Below, piece by piece: positions 8,891 to 17,765 of a stretch of DNA of 64,000 nt. The notes below the pieces were generated by a model. That model saw only the letters and a list, made by a program, of their open reading frames with translations. It was not told the DNA's origin and made no database searches. Source of the stretch: CAYZJB01 sp964602985 (GTDB lineage Bacteria; CLD3; SB21); NCBI GenBank assembly GCA_964602985.1, contig CAZRTJ010000008.1, positions 1-64,000 of the forward strand. Direction: 5' to 3'. Position 1 is the stretch's first letter; every line of letters begins with the position of its first letter. Made by a program: the position numbers and the translations under genes.

Positions 8891-9745
8891 ATGACACCGA
8901 TTCGAACGATTGCCGTCGTCGGCGCGGGGACCATGGGAAATGGAATCGCCCACGTGGCCGCACAGGCCGGGTACGACACCACGTTGGTTGACGTTTCGGA
9001 AGACGCTCTGCAGAAGGCCCGCAAACTGATCGACTCGAATCTCCAGAGGGGCGTGGAACTCGGCAAGCTTAACGCCGGAGTAAAAGAGGACACCTTGCGT
9101 CGCCTCCACACCACATCCTCGATCGAACAGGCGGCGAAGAATGCTGACTTCGTCATCGAAGCCGCTCCGGAAAAGATCGACATCAAAATCCAATTGTATT
9201 CCATACTCGACGCGCATTGCCCGGCGCAAACGATTCTGGCAACCAATACGTCTTCCCTCAGCATTACCGAAATAGCGGCTGTAACGAGGCGCCCGGCCCT
9301 CTGTATCGGAATGCATTTTTTCAATCCGGTGCACAAAATGAAACTTGTCGAAATTGTCAAAGCGCTGGAGACCGACGAGGCAACGATCCGCACGACACAA
9401 GAGGTTGCCCAACGAATGGGCAAGGAATGCGTGACGATTCGGGAATCGCCGGGTTTCATCACGTCACGGATCAATGCGATGATCGGCAACGAGGCGTTTT
9501 ATCTGCTCCAGGAAGGAGTGGGAAGCGCACGAGACATCGACACGGCGTTGAAACTGGGCCTGAATCATCCGATGGGGCCGTTCGAAATGGTGGATCTCGT
9601 CGGTCTCGATACGCGATTGAGTATCTTGGAATACCTGCATTCCTCTCTCGGCGAGAAATACAAACCCTGCCCGCTCCTGGTGCAGTACGTAAAAGCCGGA
9701 CGCCTCGGGAAGAAGGTCGGCAAAGGCGTCTACGATTATGAATAG
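8891..9745 (+). CDS. hbd: 3-hydroxyacyl-CoA (3-hydroxybutyryl-CoA) dehydrogenase
   Basis: 284 residues, the usual length for monofunctional enzymes. The NAD-binding loop GAGTMG sits at residues 11-16, followed by the acidic residue of strand 2 (LVDVS). The catalytic region GMHFFNPVHKMKLVEIV carries the conserved histidine and asparagine, and NRINAMI-like TSRINAMIGNEAFYLL and HPMGPFEMVDLVGLDT belong to the C-terminal domain. It oxidises 3-hydroxyacyl-CoA to 3-ketoacyl-CoA, or works in reverse in butyrate or PHB routes. CAGGAG stands 5 bases before the ATG. No thiolase or crotonase gene is adjacent, so its pathway partners lie elsewhere. Confidence 0.93.
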   Translation: MTPIRTIAVVGAGTMGNGIAHVAAQAGYDTTLVDVSEDALQKARKLIDSNLQRGVELGKLNAGVKEDTLRRLHTTSSIEQAAKNADFVIEAAPEKIDIKIQLYSILDAHCPAQTILATNTSSLSITEIAAVTRRPALCIGMHFFNPVHKMKLVEIVKALETDEATIRTTQEVAQRMGKECVTIRESPGFITSRINAMIGNEAFYLLQEGVGSARDIDTALKLGLNHPMGPFEMVDLVGLDTRLSILEYLHSSLGEKYKPCPLLVQYVKAGRLGKKVGKGVYDYE

Positions 9746-9787
9746 CCAGACCTCTCGATCCTCGTTATTCCAACCCCGTCCGAGCGG

Positions 9788-11347
9788 ATGACATCGCGAC
9801 TCTCTCAGTCCCCCGAACCGTATTTTGATCTGGACGCTGCGTTTTCCGTGGTGGACGTGGAATCGACCGGTCAGAGCACCGAGTCGCATTTGATTGAAAT
9901 CGCCGTTATTCGAATCGAGCGGCGCCGCATCGTCGATTCCTATCAGACGTTGATCCGCCCTCCTGTCGGTGTGCCGCCGTTCATTTCTGCCATGACCGGG
10001 CTGACCCATGAGTCCCTGGCAGAAGCGCCGCGATTCGAGGAAGTGGCGGACGAAGTGTGCCAGCGTCTGGAGAATTCGTTTCTCGTCGCACACAACGCGG
10101 AGTTTGATTATGGCTGTTTGAAAACAGAATTCGTCCGGCTCGGAAGGCATTTTTACATGGAACGGTTTTGCACGGTCAAACTCGCCAGAAAGCTGTTCCC
10201 CGGTAATCGAAGGTACAACCTGGACGCCGTCTGCAGGCGAATGGAGATCCACACGGAAAACCGCCACCGCGCCATGGGAGACGCCCACGCCGCGGCGCAG
10301 ATTTTTCTTCATGTGCTCGCCCACCCGGACGCAAGAGAATGGTTGACGCGATTTGGAAAGACATTTGACCATCGCGAAAAGTGGGCGGAACGATTGGAGA
10401 TGGAAATCGCGAAACTGCCCGCCTCTCGAGGCGTCTACATTTTTCGCGATGCCATGGGCTTGCCGCTCTATGTGGGCAAGAGCAACAACATTCGCTCGCG
10501 GATATTCAGCCACCTCCGCGACGATCGTCTCCCCAAGAAGAAACGGCTGTTCAAATACACCGAGTCTTTCGAGGCTCAGGTATGCGAGACCGAGTTGGAA
10601 GCCTTGTTATTGGAATCGCGATTGATCCGTCAACTGCGTCCTCCGTACAACGTTCAGCAGAATCATCCGGACCGGAGCGCCTTCGTGCGAATCAGTCGTG
10701 AGGAATATCCGAAAATCTACTGTGTGCGCGAGCGAGTCGATGACGACGCGGAATACCGAGGTCCGTTCCGCTCCTTCAAACTCGTCGCCACGATCCTGGA
10801 GCGCGCGCAAAAGCGTTTCCTCTTGTGCCCGGATTTGATGAAAGCGCGAGGCAAGCCCAAGGGGTTTTGTTTCAGCTATCAACTCCAGCGCTGCTGCGGG
10901 GCCTGCGGAAGAGCCATGCCGGGTGAGGTGTATCGACAGCGTGTTCTGGAGGCGGTAGAATGGATGGAGACGGCTTTGTCGCTTTCCACCGAGACGGCCA
11001 TCGACAAATTTCTGAAGAGTCGGCAATTTCGCTCGCCGGAACTGACGACGGTTCGTCAGGCGCTGAGAGACACTCAGGAAAACATGCGACGAACGCCGGA
11101 CATGTTTGCGAAGTGTTTTCTGATCGTGGATACGAGAGATCACATTGGCTACCTCGTCCGCGAAGGGAAACTGCTTCGCATTTTCCACGGAAGCGAGTTG
11201 GAAGAAGATGTAGTGCACGAAGCCGCTTCGCATAATGTGCCGTTGTTCCAGGATGCGGAGCAGAGTCGGATCATCCAGAATTTCATCAACAACAATCGCC
11301 AGAGGATCGAATTGCATCCCATCGACGTGGAACGAACGGACACCTGA
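9788..11347 (+). CDS. DEDDh exonuclease - GIY-YIG (UvrC-like) nuclease fusion
   Basis: 519 residues with two nuclease modules. Residues 18 to about 185 form a DnaQ/epsilon-type 3'-5' exonuclease: Exo I Asp23 and Glu25 in VVDVEST, Exo II in VAHNAEFD, Exo III in HRAMGDAHAA. From about residue 210 a GIY-YIG domain follows (SRGVYIFRDAMGLPLYVGKS, then SRIFSHL), continuing into a UvrC-like region with a cysteine-rich CCGACGRAM. This matches a known family found in actinobacteria and others, related to Cho and to the UvrC N-terminal half. It may provide incision plus trimming in DNA repair. The UvrC C-terminal RNase H domain and HhH are not seen. It stands alone between the dehydrogenase and a membrane protein. 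Confidence 0.88.
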   Translation: MTSRLSQSPEPYFDLDAAFSVVDVESTGQSTESHLIEIAVIRIERRRIVDSYQTLIRPPVGVPPFISAMTGLTHESLAEAPRFEEVADEVCQRLENSFLVAHNAEFDYGCLKTEFVRLGRHFYMERFCTVKLARKLFPGNRRYNLDAVCRRMEIHTENRHRAMGDAHAAAQIFLHVLAHPDAREWLTRFGKTFDHREKWAERLEMEIAKLPASRGVYIFRDAMGLPLYVGKSNNIRSRIFSHLRDDRLPKKKRLFKYTESFEAQVCETELEALLLESRLIRQLRPPYNVQQNHPDRSAFVRISREEYPKIYCVRERVDDDAEYRGPFRSFKLVATILERAQKRFLLCPDLMKARGKPKGFCFSYQLQRCCGACGRAMPGEVYRQRVLEAVEWMETALSLSTETAIDKFLKSRQFRSPELTTVRQALRDTQENMRRTPDMFAKCFLIVDTRDHIGYLVREGKLLRIFHGSELEEDVVHEAASHNVPLFQDAEQSRIIQNFINNNRQRIELHPIDVERTDT

Positions 11348-11442
11348 CGCCGAAATGGATGCGCCCGATCGTCGCGCCCACAGACGCGCATGTCTCAGGA
11401 ATTGAACCGTTTTCTTTTCTGTAACGTGCTGAAAAGGAGTAG

Positions 11443-11895
11443 ATGATGAAAACCTTTCACTTCGGCGCCGGAATACTGGCCACCGCTTTCATTGGAATGT
11501 TCTTTGTCTCGACGCTGGGTGTGGAGATGTTGGGGTCGGACCAGGATGTGGCGCTGGTCAAACACCTGATCGTCACTCCGGGGCTTTTTCTGCTCGTTCC
11601 GGCCATCGCCGTGACGGCGGGCACAGGCTTTCGATTGGCGAAGTCCAGAACGACCCGCTTGGTCGAGACGAAGAAGAAACGCATGCCGATTATTGGGTTG
11701 AATGGCGTGCTCATTTTAATCCCTTGTGCGGTGCTGTTGGATCATTGGGCGTCCGCAGGAGCCTTCGACACATGGTTTGTTTCGATCCAGGGACTCGAAC
11801 TTCTGGCAGGAGCGGTTAACCTAACATTGATGGGATTGAATATCCGGGATGGACTGAGAATGAGTGGTCGATTCCGCGCCGTGCGCCAGTCGTAG
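11443..11895 (+). CDS. Small four-helix integral membrane protein, function unknown
   Basis: 150 residues with four hydrophobic stretches: residues 7-25, 44-64, 84-101 and 115-133. The loops are short and basic on one side. I do not recognise a named family, though the pattern resembles small DUF2269/CopD-type membrane proteins. AAAGGAG precedes two consecutive ATG codons; the second, at 11446, has the better spacing, so the true start may be one codon later. Its stop is 12 bases from the convergent stop of the NapC-like cytochrome gene. Confidence 0.6.
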   Translation: MMKTFHFGAGILATAFIGMFFVSTLGVEMLGSDQDVALVKHLIVTPGLFLLVPAIAVTAGTGFRLAKSRTTRLVETKKKRMPIIGLNGVLILIPCAVLLDHWASAGAFDTWFVSIQGLELLAGAVNLTLMGLNIRDGLRMSGRFRAVRQS

Positions 11896-11907
11896 AAACG
11901 ACATCCG

Positions 11908-13395
11908 TCACAGATCGTGACATTCGCTGCAGGCTTTGATCTTCCATTCGTCATCGACATCGACAGGGTGGCGATAGTCGACACCTTCCAGGCTGACCCG
12001 TCGACTCCCTTTCTCATATTCCTGCGCCAGGATAACGTGGCAGGCCGAGCAGTCCTTCGTCAGGACTTTGCCATCGTCTGACCTGTGCTTTCCGTCATGA
12101 CAGCGAAAGCAACCGAGGGAGTACATGTGACCGATGTTGTCGGGAAAGGACCTCCAACTGACACGCATTTCGGGAAAGAAATTGCGCGAATAAATCTTCC
12201 ATGCTTCGTCAATGGCCTGATCAATCTGACTACGGCGCGACCGATAGACTGCCGGGTATTGGGTTTGGTAGAATTCCGTGATTCCGATGCGAATGCTGTC
12301 CCGGGCGACCTCTTGCGACGCAAACGGTCTTTGCAGAATTTCCACAGTAAGATTCTTGATGAAGGGAAGCGAATCATCCACACGCCCTATACTCAAGACA
12401 TGGTTCATGGAATTCGCCGGATGATGGTAGATGTGCGACGGACGGTTATGGCAGTCGATGCAATCCATCTGTCGGGTCTCGATGCTGTCCAGTTGTGAAT
12501 CGGACAGCGGCACCTCCGTGCTTCGATAAACGGTTTCGCGGCCGTCGGCATGGCGCACCTGGACCCACGGGATGACCTGCCGCCCTCGATCGAGAGGGGC
12601 ATACGTCACCCGATTGTCGATATTCATATGCCAGTGGATGCCCGAGGTTGGACCTTCATCGGTGTGCCCTCCACCAATATGGATGGCGAGGGTCAAATTC
12701 CATTTCGTGTTCGCCTCATCGTTCAGGTAGTACTGATACTTCTTCAATTTCTCACTGAAAAAGTGTTGTGGCCAATGACACTGTTCACACGTTTCTTGAG
12801 CCGGACGCAGATTGTCAATCGGCGTTTGAATGGGTCGGGAGTATTTATTGAACAGGACGGAATAGACCTGGTAGGACCCGGAGATCTTCGCTTTGACAAA
12901 CCATTCTGCGCCCGAACCGATGTGGCACTGTGCACAACCGACACGCGCATGAGGCGAGTATCGATAGGCCGTATACTCCGGACTCATCACCGAATGACAT
13001 AGCTCGCCGCAGAATCGATCGGAATCGGTGAATTCATACGCTTTGTAACTGCCAAAAACAGACAGCCCGAGAAAGAAGACGGATCCGAACGAGATCAGCG
13101 TAAAAGCGCGACGGTGTCGGGAGTTGTTGAGATCGATGATGGGCAGCGTGCCTTCGGGCAGGCCCTTCCGACGGCGGCGATTCTCCCGGACGATCCCCCA
13201 GAAGACGCCAACCAGACCAAACAAAAGAACGATGGGAAGAACGATAAATGTCAGAATTCCAACGTACGGTTTCGACTGTTCTTCCGTCAGTTCGAGGATA
13301 AACAGAAAGACGATGATCGAAAGACTCAGTAGGCTGATCGCCGCCCCGATCAGCGATCGGGTGTTGTAGAAGGACGATGGAAACCACTTTTTCAT
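11908..13395 (-). CDS. NapC/NirT-like membrane-anchored multiheme cytochrome c
   Basis: 495 residues. Three hydrophobic segments (about 13-35, 45-69 and 97-121) anchor it, instead of the single helix of classical NapC. The periplasmic part has seven heme-attachment motifs: one CX3CH (CGELCH at residues 129-134) and six CXXCH (CAQCH, CEQCH, CIDCH, CFRCH, CSACH, CSECH). The first motif is in FCGELCHSVMSPEYTAY, the place of the quinol-proximal heme in NapC/NrfH. It should carry electrons from menaquinol to a periplasmic acceptor. It lies 14 bases downstream of the 13-heme cytochrome gene and is likely its operon partner. The terminal reductase is not obvious. The extra helices and the CX3CH motif are unusual. 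Confidence 0.82.
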   Translation of the reverse strand: MKKWFPSSFYNTRSLIGAAISLLSLSIIVFLFILELTEEQSKPYVGILTFIVLPIVLLFGLVGVFWGIVRENRRRRKGLPEGTLPIIDLNNSRHRRAFTLISFGSVFFLGLSVFGSYKAYEFTDSDRFCGELCHSVMSPEYTAYRYSPHARVGCAQCHIGSGAEWFVKAKISGSYQVYSVLFNKYSRPIQTPIDNLRPAQETCEQCHWPQHFFSEKLKKYQYYLNDEANTKWNLTLAIHIGGGHTDEGPTSGIHWHMNIDNRVTYAPLDRGRQVIPWVQVRHADGRETVYRSTEVPLSDSQLDSIETRQMDCIDCHNRPSHIYHHPANSMNHVLSIGRVDDSLPFIKNLTVEILQRPFASQEVARDSIRIGITEFYQTQYPAVYRSRRSQIDQAIDEAWKIYSRNFFPEMRVSWRSFPDNIGHMYSLGCFRCHDGKHRSDDGKVLTKDCSACHVILAQEYEKGSRRVSLEGVDYRHPVDVDDEWKIKACSECHDL

Positions 13396-13409
13396 CTATA
13401 CTCCGCGAA

Positions 13410-15590
13410 TCAGTGTTCTTCTGATTCGCTCCCTTCCTTCAATGCGTTGGATTCGGCCGCTGCTCGAACGCGTTCCTCTTCAGTTTTGATTCGTTCCAAT
13501 TCGAGCCCATGCTCTTCCGCCATTTCCTTTTCCGACATCATGCCCGTCAGCCACGAGAGGTTCATCGGGTATACTTCCGGATTGAAAATCACGAAGTAGA
13601 AGTGCCAAACAACAATGGCGAGCGTGGCCAAAACGGCCTCATAGAAGTGGATCGCTCGCGCCACGTCCCATCCTAACTTGGTGAAGAGCCCCATGGAAGC
13701 ATTTTCGAACCAGAGAATCACGCCGGTCACTCCCATCACGACCGTTCCCCAGACCAACGCCCAGTACTCCAGTTTCTCGATATAAGAAAATCTCTCCAAT
13801 TTCGGACGATGAGCACGCAGACCAAGATTGAACCCGATCAACGCGATCGCGTCCGTCATGTCGCGCCGCCGGAGCATGAGATCCCTGATCAATTGTCGTC
13901 CGCGAAGGGTGAGGGAAACATATCCAATATGGAAGAGCGATACAGCGATCAGCGCCACTCCACTGATGCGATGAATCCAACTTCGCCATTCGAACACGCT
14001 GTCAGACAGACCGCGAATCCCGGCGACCCACCAGGATTCTGGATAACGCAGCATGAAACCGGTGAGCACAAGGAGAATGAAGCTGATCGCCAACAACGCG
14101 TGTTGTAGGCGCTCCCATCCGCTCATACGCAAGTAGAGCCGGTGTCCGTGAACTTCTTCGAGAATCAAGCCCTTCTGGATCTGCACTTTTCGGCGAATCT
14201 TCCTGATCAGGTCGATGGCATTGTGAAACAGCATGCCTCCGACAAGAACGACGATGAAGAGAATATAGAACGTCGCTACCCAATACAAGAGCGGGTCGGA
14301 GGCTTCGGATTCCGTTGTGGAGTGCACCTTTCCGATCACGAAGCGTTCATTGGCGCCGGGATGGCACTTGCCGCAGGTTTCCACCAGTCGTGCCTTGCTG
14401 ACCGTAGAAGAAGAATCCTCAGACGACTTAATGTTATGCGACCCGTGACACGACGCACAATTCGCTACTTCCAGGGCGCCTGCCTTCATGGCCAATCCGT
14501 GATAGCTGTCCGAAAAAGTCTGGAAGCGATCGGCCGACAATCCGTACTTGTTGATGAGTCGCAGCGAGGCATGGCAGTTTCCACAGACCTGTTGGGAGAG
14601 GTTTGTCGCAGAAACGGGCGATCGCGGATCGGTATGCTCCAGGATGTCGTGTTCGCCGTGACAATCCGTACATGCAGGTGCGTCTTTGTTGCCGCGTTTC
14701 ACCGATTCACCGTGGACGCTTGCTGTGTATTCTTTCGCGACCTGATCGTGACATTGCGCGCAGGTTTCGGCGATGTGAAGCTTGTTGACCTTTGAGGTGG
14801 ACACCACAGATTTGTTCATTTCGTGACTGCCGTGGCAGTCCACGCAATTGGCCGCTTCGTGGTTGCCTCTCAGGAGTGCGGATCCGTGAATGCTCTTCTC
14901 ATACGAGGCTATGAATTTCGTTCCCAGCAGGGTTTTGCCGGCAACTTCGGGCTTTTCCAGATGACAGGAGATACACATCTTCTCCTGGGCAATTTTCAGC
15001 GCTGTGGAGTCCTCTCCGGCAATATGTCTGGTCACGTTACCTGCATGGCATGTCAAGCAATTCGGCGCTTCAGGAACGCTCTTCGCGAGGGCCTCGGCGT
15101 GGGCGGACGTTCGGTACGCCTGAGCGGCATCCTTGTGACAGTCTCCGCAGCTCTTGGTGAGGTTGGAGATTCGAAACGGCGCGCGGTCATGGTCGGCCGC
15201 CAAGACATTGTGTTCACCGTGGCACCCCTTGCAGTTAGCGTCTTGGCTTGTCCCCATCCCCCTGGACGAAATGATTCTTGGATGGAAAGAGTGCTTGGTC
15301 AGTTGTTTGTTGTGACAGGAGACGCAAGCGACGGGGGTGATTCGCTCCTTGTGAGGAATCTCCATCGGATCGAGCCCAGTGTGGCAGGCGATGCAATTCA
15401 CCTTGGCGTGGGCCGACCTTTTGATCAGGGCTTCGTCCGCAAAGAGCGATATTTCTTTTCCCCTCCTGGTGGTAGTCAGGGACTGATCGGCATGACATTC
15501 CAAACACTCCTGATTCGTCTGTGCCCGCCCGGTGGTCGCAAGGAGAAAGACAGCAATCAGGCTGTGCAATCGATGGCGCCCATGACTCAT
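13410..15590 (-). CDS. Thirteen-heme cytochrome c fused to a b-type membrane cytochrome
   Basis: 726 residues. A signal peptide (about 1-23) is followed by thirteen CXXCH motifs between residues 29 and about 425 (first CLECH, last CGKCH), many in the context CxxCHGxH as in cytochrome c3-like wires. From about residue 440 five hydrophobic helices follow, with histidines in FHN, QH, IHR, FHI, AIHF and WHF positions that suit a di-heme b-type domain like formate-dehydrogenase gamma or NarI. The C-terminal 50 residues form a charged cytoplasmic helix. The design suggests direct transfer between the quinone pool and a periplasmic chain of hemes. It is first gene of the pair with the NapC-like protein. 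A 17-base inverted repeat touches the start codon. Confidence 0.85.
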   Translation of the reverse strand: MSHGRHRLHSLIAVFLLATTGRAQTNQECLECHADQSLTTTRRGKEISLFADEALIKRSAHAKVNCIACHTGLDPMEIPHKERITPVACVSCHNKQLTKHSFHPRIISSRGMGTSQDANCKGCHGEHNVLAADHDRAPFRISNLTKSCGDCHKDAAQAYRTSAHAEALAKSVPEAPNCLTCHAGNVTRHIAGEDSTALKIAQEKMCISCHLEKPEVAGKTLLGTKFIASYEKSIHGSALLRGNHEAANCVDCHGSHEMNKSVVSTSKVNKLHIAETCAQCHDQVAKEYTASVHGESVKRGNKDAPACTDCHGEHDILEHTDPRSPVSATNLSQQVCGNCHASLRLINKYGLSADRFQTFSDSYHGLAMKAGALEVANCASCHGSHNIKSSEDSSSTVSKARLVETCGKCHPGANERFVIGKVHSTTESEASDPLLYWVATFYILFIVVLVGGMLFHNAIDLIRKIRRKVQIQKGLILEEVHGHRLYLRMSGWERLQHALLAISFILLVLTGFMLRYPESWWVAGIRGLSDSVFEWRSWIHRISGVALIAVSLFHIGYVSLTLRGRQLIRDLMLRRRDMTDAIALIGFNLGLRAHRPKLERFSYIEKLEYWALVWGTVVMGVTGVILWFENASMGLFTKLGWDVARAIHFYEAVLATLAIVVWHFYFVIFNPEVYPMNLSWLTGMMSEKEMAEEHGLELERIKTEEERVRAAAESNALKEGSESEEH

Positions 15591-15607
15591 AATCAGAATT
15601 CCTGATT
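15591..15607. repeat. Inverted repeat immediately upstream of the 13-heme cytochrome gene
   Basis: The bases form AATCAG-N5-CTGATT, arms of six with perfect pairing, directly adjoining the ATG at 15588-15590. It could be a regulator site or an RNA hairpin covering the ribosome site. No second copy was noticed elsewhere in the window. The rest of the gap to 15858 shows nothing else I can name. Confidence 0.3.
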
Positions 15608-15858
15608 GAACCGGTGGAAAGTGCGAAGGATGTGATTAAAATGAAATAGCAATCAGCAGATCGCCTTCAATAAGACCCTTGCCAAGGAACAAACAACCAG
15701 CTTCACCACCCATGACGGCAATCATGTTTTGATTAGAGCGATTTTCGGTGATCCGCTCACCTGCCCTGTGGAAAAGCAATTGCACGCGAGGAATAAAAAT
15801 TCGCTGTGAATCTGAACGACTTTTCTTACACTGTTTGATCAAAAGAAAGGAGCCTGTC

Positions 15859-16197
15859 ATGGGTCGCGTCGATGATTTCATCGCCTATCGCCAGAAAATG
15901 AACGAACGCATTCTGAACGAAGACAACAAGGTAGTCAAGCGTTTTTTTTCCGTGGATACATTGACCTATCAGCCCGGAGCGCTGGATGTCAAAACCAAGG
16001 AAATGCTCGGCTTGGTCGCCTCGATGGTCCTTCGGTGTGACGACTGCATTTCGTATCACATCAGCAAGTGCAAGGAAGCGGGTGTGACGCGATCGGAGAT
16101 GTTCGACATCTTTTCAGTGGGTTTGGTCGTGGGCGGCTCGATCGTCATTCCTCACATGCGTCGGGCGGTGGAATTTCTCGATGAGCTCGAAGGATGA
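15859..16197 (+). CDS. Carboxymuconolactone decarboxylase / AhpD-like protein
   Basis: 112 residues. The central CDDCISYHI (Cys-x-x-Cys with a histidine four residues on) is the redox and proton-relay motif of the AhpD-like superfamily. MRRAVEFLDELE ends the chain. Members act as peroxidase adaptors or as CMD enzymes; this one cannot be placed further. The start at 15859 was chosen because AAAGGAG lies 6 bases upstream, while a longer frame to 15748 has no support. Its last codons overlap the start of the aminotransferase gene (ATGA), so the two are translated together, an odd pairing with no clear metabolic link. Confidence 0.85.
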   Translation: MGRVDDFIAYRQKMNERILNEDNKVVKRFFSVDTLTYQPGALDVKTKEMLGLVASMVLRCDDCISYHISKCKEAGVTRSEMFDIFSVGLVVGGSIVIPHMRRAVEFLDELEG

Positions 16198-17321
16198 CCA
16201 TTCCATTCAACAAGCCGTTTCTGGTTGGCAAGGAAAATCAGTACATCGCCGAAGCCGTGGCGTCGGGCAAAATTTCAGGCGATGGCGTTTTTTCCAAAAA
16301 GTGTCATGAGTTTTTCGAAAAGCGATACGGATTCCGCAAGGCCCTCCTGACAACATCCTGCACCGATGCGTTGGAGATGTGTGCGATCCTGCTGAACATC
16401 GAACCCGGTGATGAGGTCATTCTTCCCTCGTACACGTTCGTGTCGACCGCCAACGCCTTCGCCCTGCGCGGGGCGAGGCTGATCTTTGCGGACAGCCGCG
16501 CCGATCATCCCAACCTTGACGAGCAAACGATCGCCGCCTTGATCACACCGCAAACCAAAGCCATCGTCGTCGTCCACTATGCCGGGATGTCGTGCGAGAT
16601 GGACGCTATCCTGACGCTGGCAAGAGAGCACAACCTGTTTGTCGTAGAGGATGCCGCGCAGGCGATCGAGTCGTTTTACAAAGGCCGCCCGCTGGGATCG
16701 ATCGGACACCTTGCCGCCTTTTCCTTTCACGAAACAAAGAACGTCATTTCCGGCGAAGGCGGGATGCTCGTGGTCAACGATCCGCGCTTTCTCAAGCGGG
16801 CGGAAGTGATACGGGAAAAGGGCACGAATCGATCGGCGTTTTTTCGGGGGGAAATTGACAAATACGGATGGGTCGACCTCGGATCGTCCTTCCTCCCATC
16901 GGACATCATCGCCGCATTCCTCTACGCGCAACTGGAACATCTGGACGGCATTCAGTCCAAACGACGATTGTTGTGGGACGCGTATGAGTCGGGACTAAAG
17001 CCCCTCGCGGCATCAGGGAAGTTGCGCTTGCCGGCGGTGCCGGACTACGCAACCAACAACGCGCATATGTTCTATGTCATCTGCCGCCATCTGGAAGAGC
17101 GGACCGCGCTGATTCGTCACATGAAAGCGTCCGATATCCACCCGGTTTTTCACTATCAGGGTCTGCACCGCTCTCCCTACTACTCGGACAAACACGACGG
17201 CAGAGCGCTGCCCCACTGCGACCATTACACAGACGCTCTCCTGCGCTTACCGATGTACTTCGAGTTGACGACCGAGGACGTTCATCGCATTGTGGGGATC
17301 ATGACGGAATTCTTTGGTTGA
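16194..17321 (+). CDS. DegT/DnrJ/EryC1 family PLP aminotransferase, WecE-like (dTDP-4-oxo-6-deoxyglucose transaminase)
   Basis: 375 residues, the length of WecE/RffA. The start MTIPFNKPFLVGKENQYI, the TTSCTDALEM segment, EVILPSYTFVSTANAF, and the PLP-lysine context FSFHETKNVISGEGG (Lys is the Schiff-base residue) match TDP-4-keto-6-deoxyglucose transaminases of the enterobacterial-common-antigen type. Product would be a 4-amino-4,6-dideoxy sugar nucleotide for surface glycans. No other sugar-nucleotide genes are next to it. The start overlaps the AhpD-like gene by four bases, and the stop is 12 bases from the convergent end of the nos operon. Confidence 0.85.
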   Translation: MTIPFNKPFLVGKENQYIAEAVASGKISGDGVFSKKCHEFFEKRYGFRKALLTTSCTDALEMCAILLNIEPGDEVILPSYTFVSTANAFALRGARLIFADSRADHPNLDEQTIAALITPQTKAIVVVHYAGMSCEMDAILTLAREHNLFVVEDAAQAIESFYKGRPLGSIGHLAAFSFHETKNVISGEGGMLVVNDPRFLKRAEVIREKGTNRSAFFRGEIDKYGWVDLGSSFLPSDIIAAFLYAQLEHLDGIQSKRRLLWDAYESGLKPLAASGKLRLPAVPDYATNNAHMFYVICRHLEERTALIRHMKASDIHPVFHYQGLHRSPYYSDKHDGRALPHCDHYTDALLRLPMYFELTTEDVHRIVGIMTEFFG

Positions 17322-17333
17322 ATTCTTCTCGCC

Positions 17334-17765
17334 TCAATTCGCGTCCTCCCCCCTTGGAAACAATACACCCCCGCCTTTGGCCAGCAATTGGCGAAACGAA
17401 TAGATCCGCGGCCACATCTGTACGACAAACAGAACACAGCCGCAGAGCCGGCAGATCACCGACGCCTGCAGATAGAGAGCTTGGCCGAGAATTCCGACGT
17501 TGATGAGCGTTACTGCGATCCATGTCACGGTCGGTCGACCTCGTTCCGGTTCCTCCGCACGACGCGGTAAGATCCAGTAGGCCGTTCCAAACACGAGATT
17601 GAGCAGCCACCCCTCAAGGGACCAGGCAATGTGGATCTGACGGAGTTTCCACAAGTCAGGCCAGAACACCAGAGCCTTATCGACCAGCAGCAACGCGCCA
17701 ATTGTCACACCGGCAAGAAAATAGACCAGGGCGAGACGAATCATGAACCGACTGATCGAAGGCAT
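17334..17765 (-). CDS. One-module heme-copper-oxidase-subunit-I-like membrane protein (second of a pair)
   Basis: 143 residues with four hydrophobic helices. Helix 2 has the pattern R-x-I-H-I-A-W...G...N-x-x-F-G-x-x-Y-W-x-L-P-R (residues 45-70), closely similar to the heme-ligand helix of heme-copper oxidase and NO reductase catalytic subunits. Here only this module is present. The start at 17765 overlaps the stop of its homologous neighbour (TGATG); the longer frame to 18143 is only a shadow of that neighbour. It is the last gene of the nos operon. Function unknown; a role in heme or quinol electron transfer to N-oxides is inferred from context. The family call rests on the helix pattern alone. 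Confidence 0.6.
   Translation of the reverse strand: MPSISRFMIRLALVYFLAGVTIGALLLVDKALVFWPDLWKLRQIHIAWSLEGWLLNLVFGTAYWILPRRAEEPERGRPTVTWIAVTLINVGILGQALYLQASVICRLCGCVLFVVQMWPRIYSFRQLLAKGGGVLFPRGEDAN

Noticed and set aside
11908..13395. NrfH-type nitrite reductase donor for an NrfA in the window
   Set aside because: No NrfA-like catalytic cytochrome (CXXCK heme) is present; the partner is a 13-heme/b fusion.
15636..15881. 81-codon frame on the minus strand across the gap before the AhpD gene
   Set aside because: No ribosome site, no recognisable domain, and it runs into the ribosome site and start of the AhpD gene on the other strand; looks like chance.
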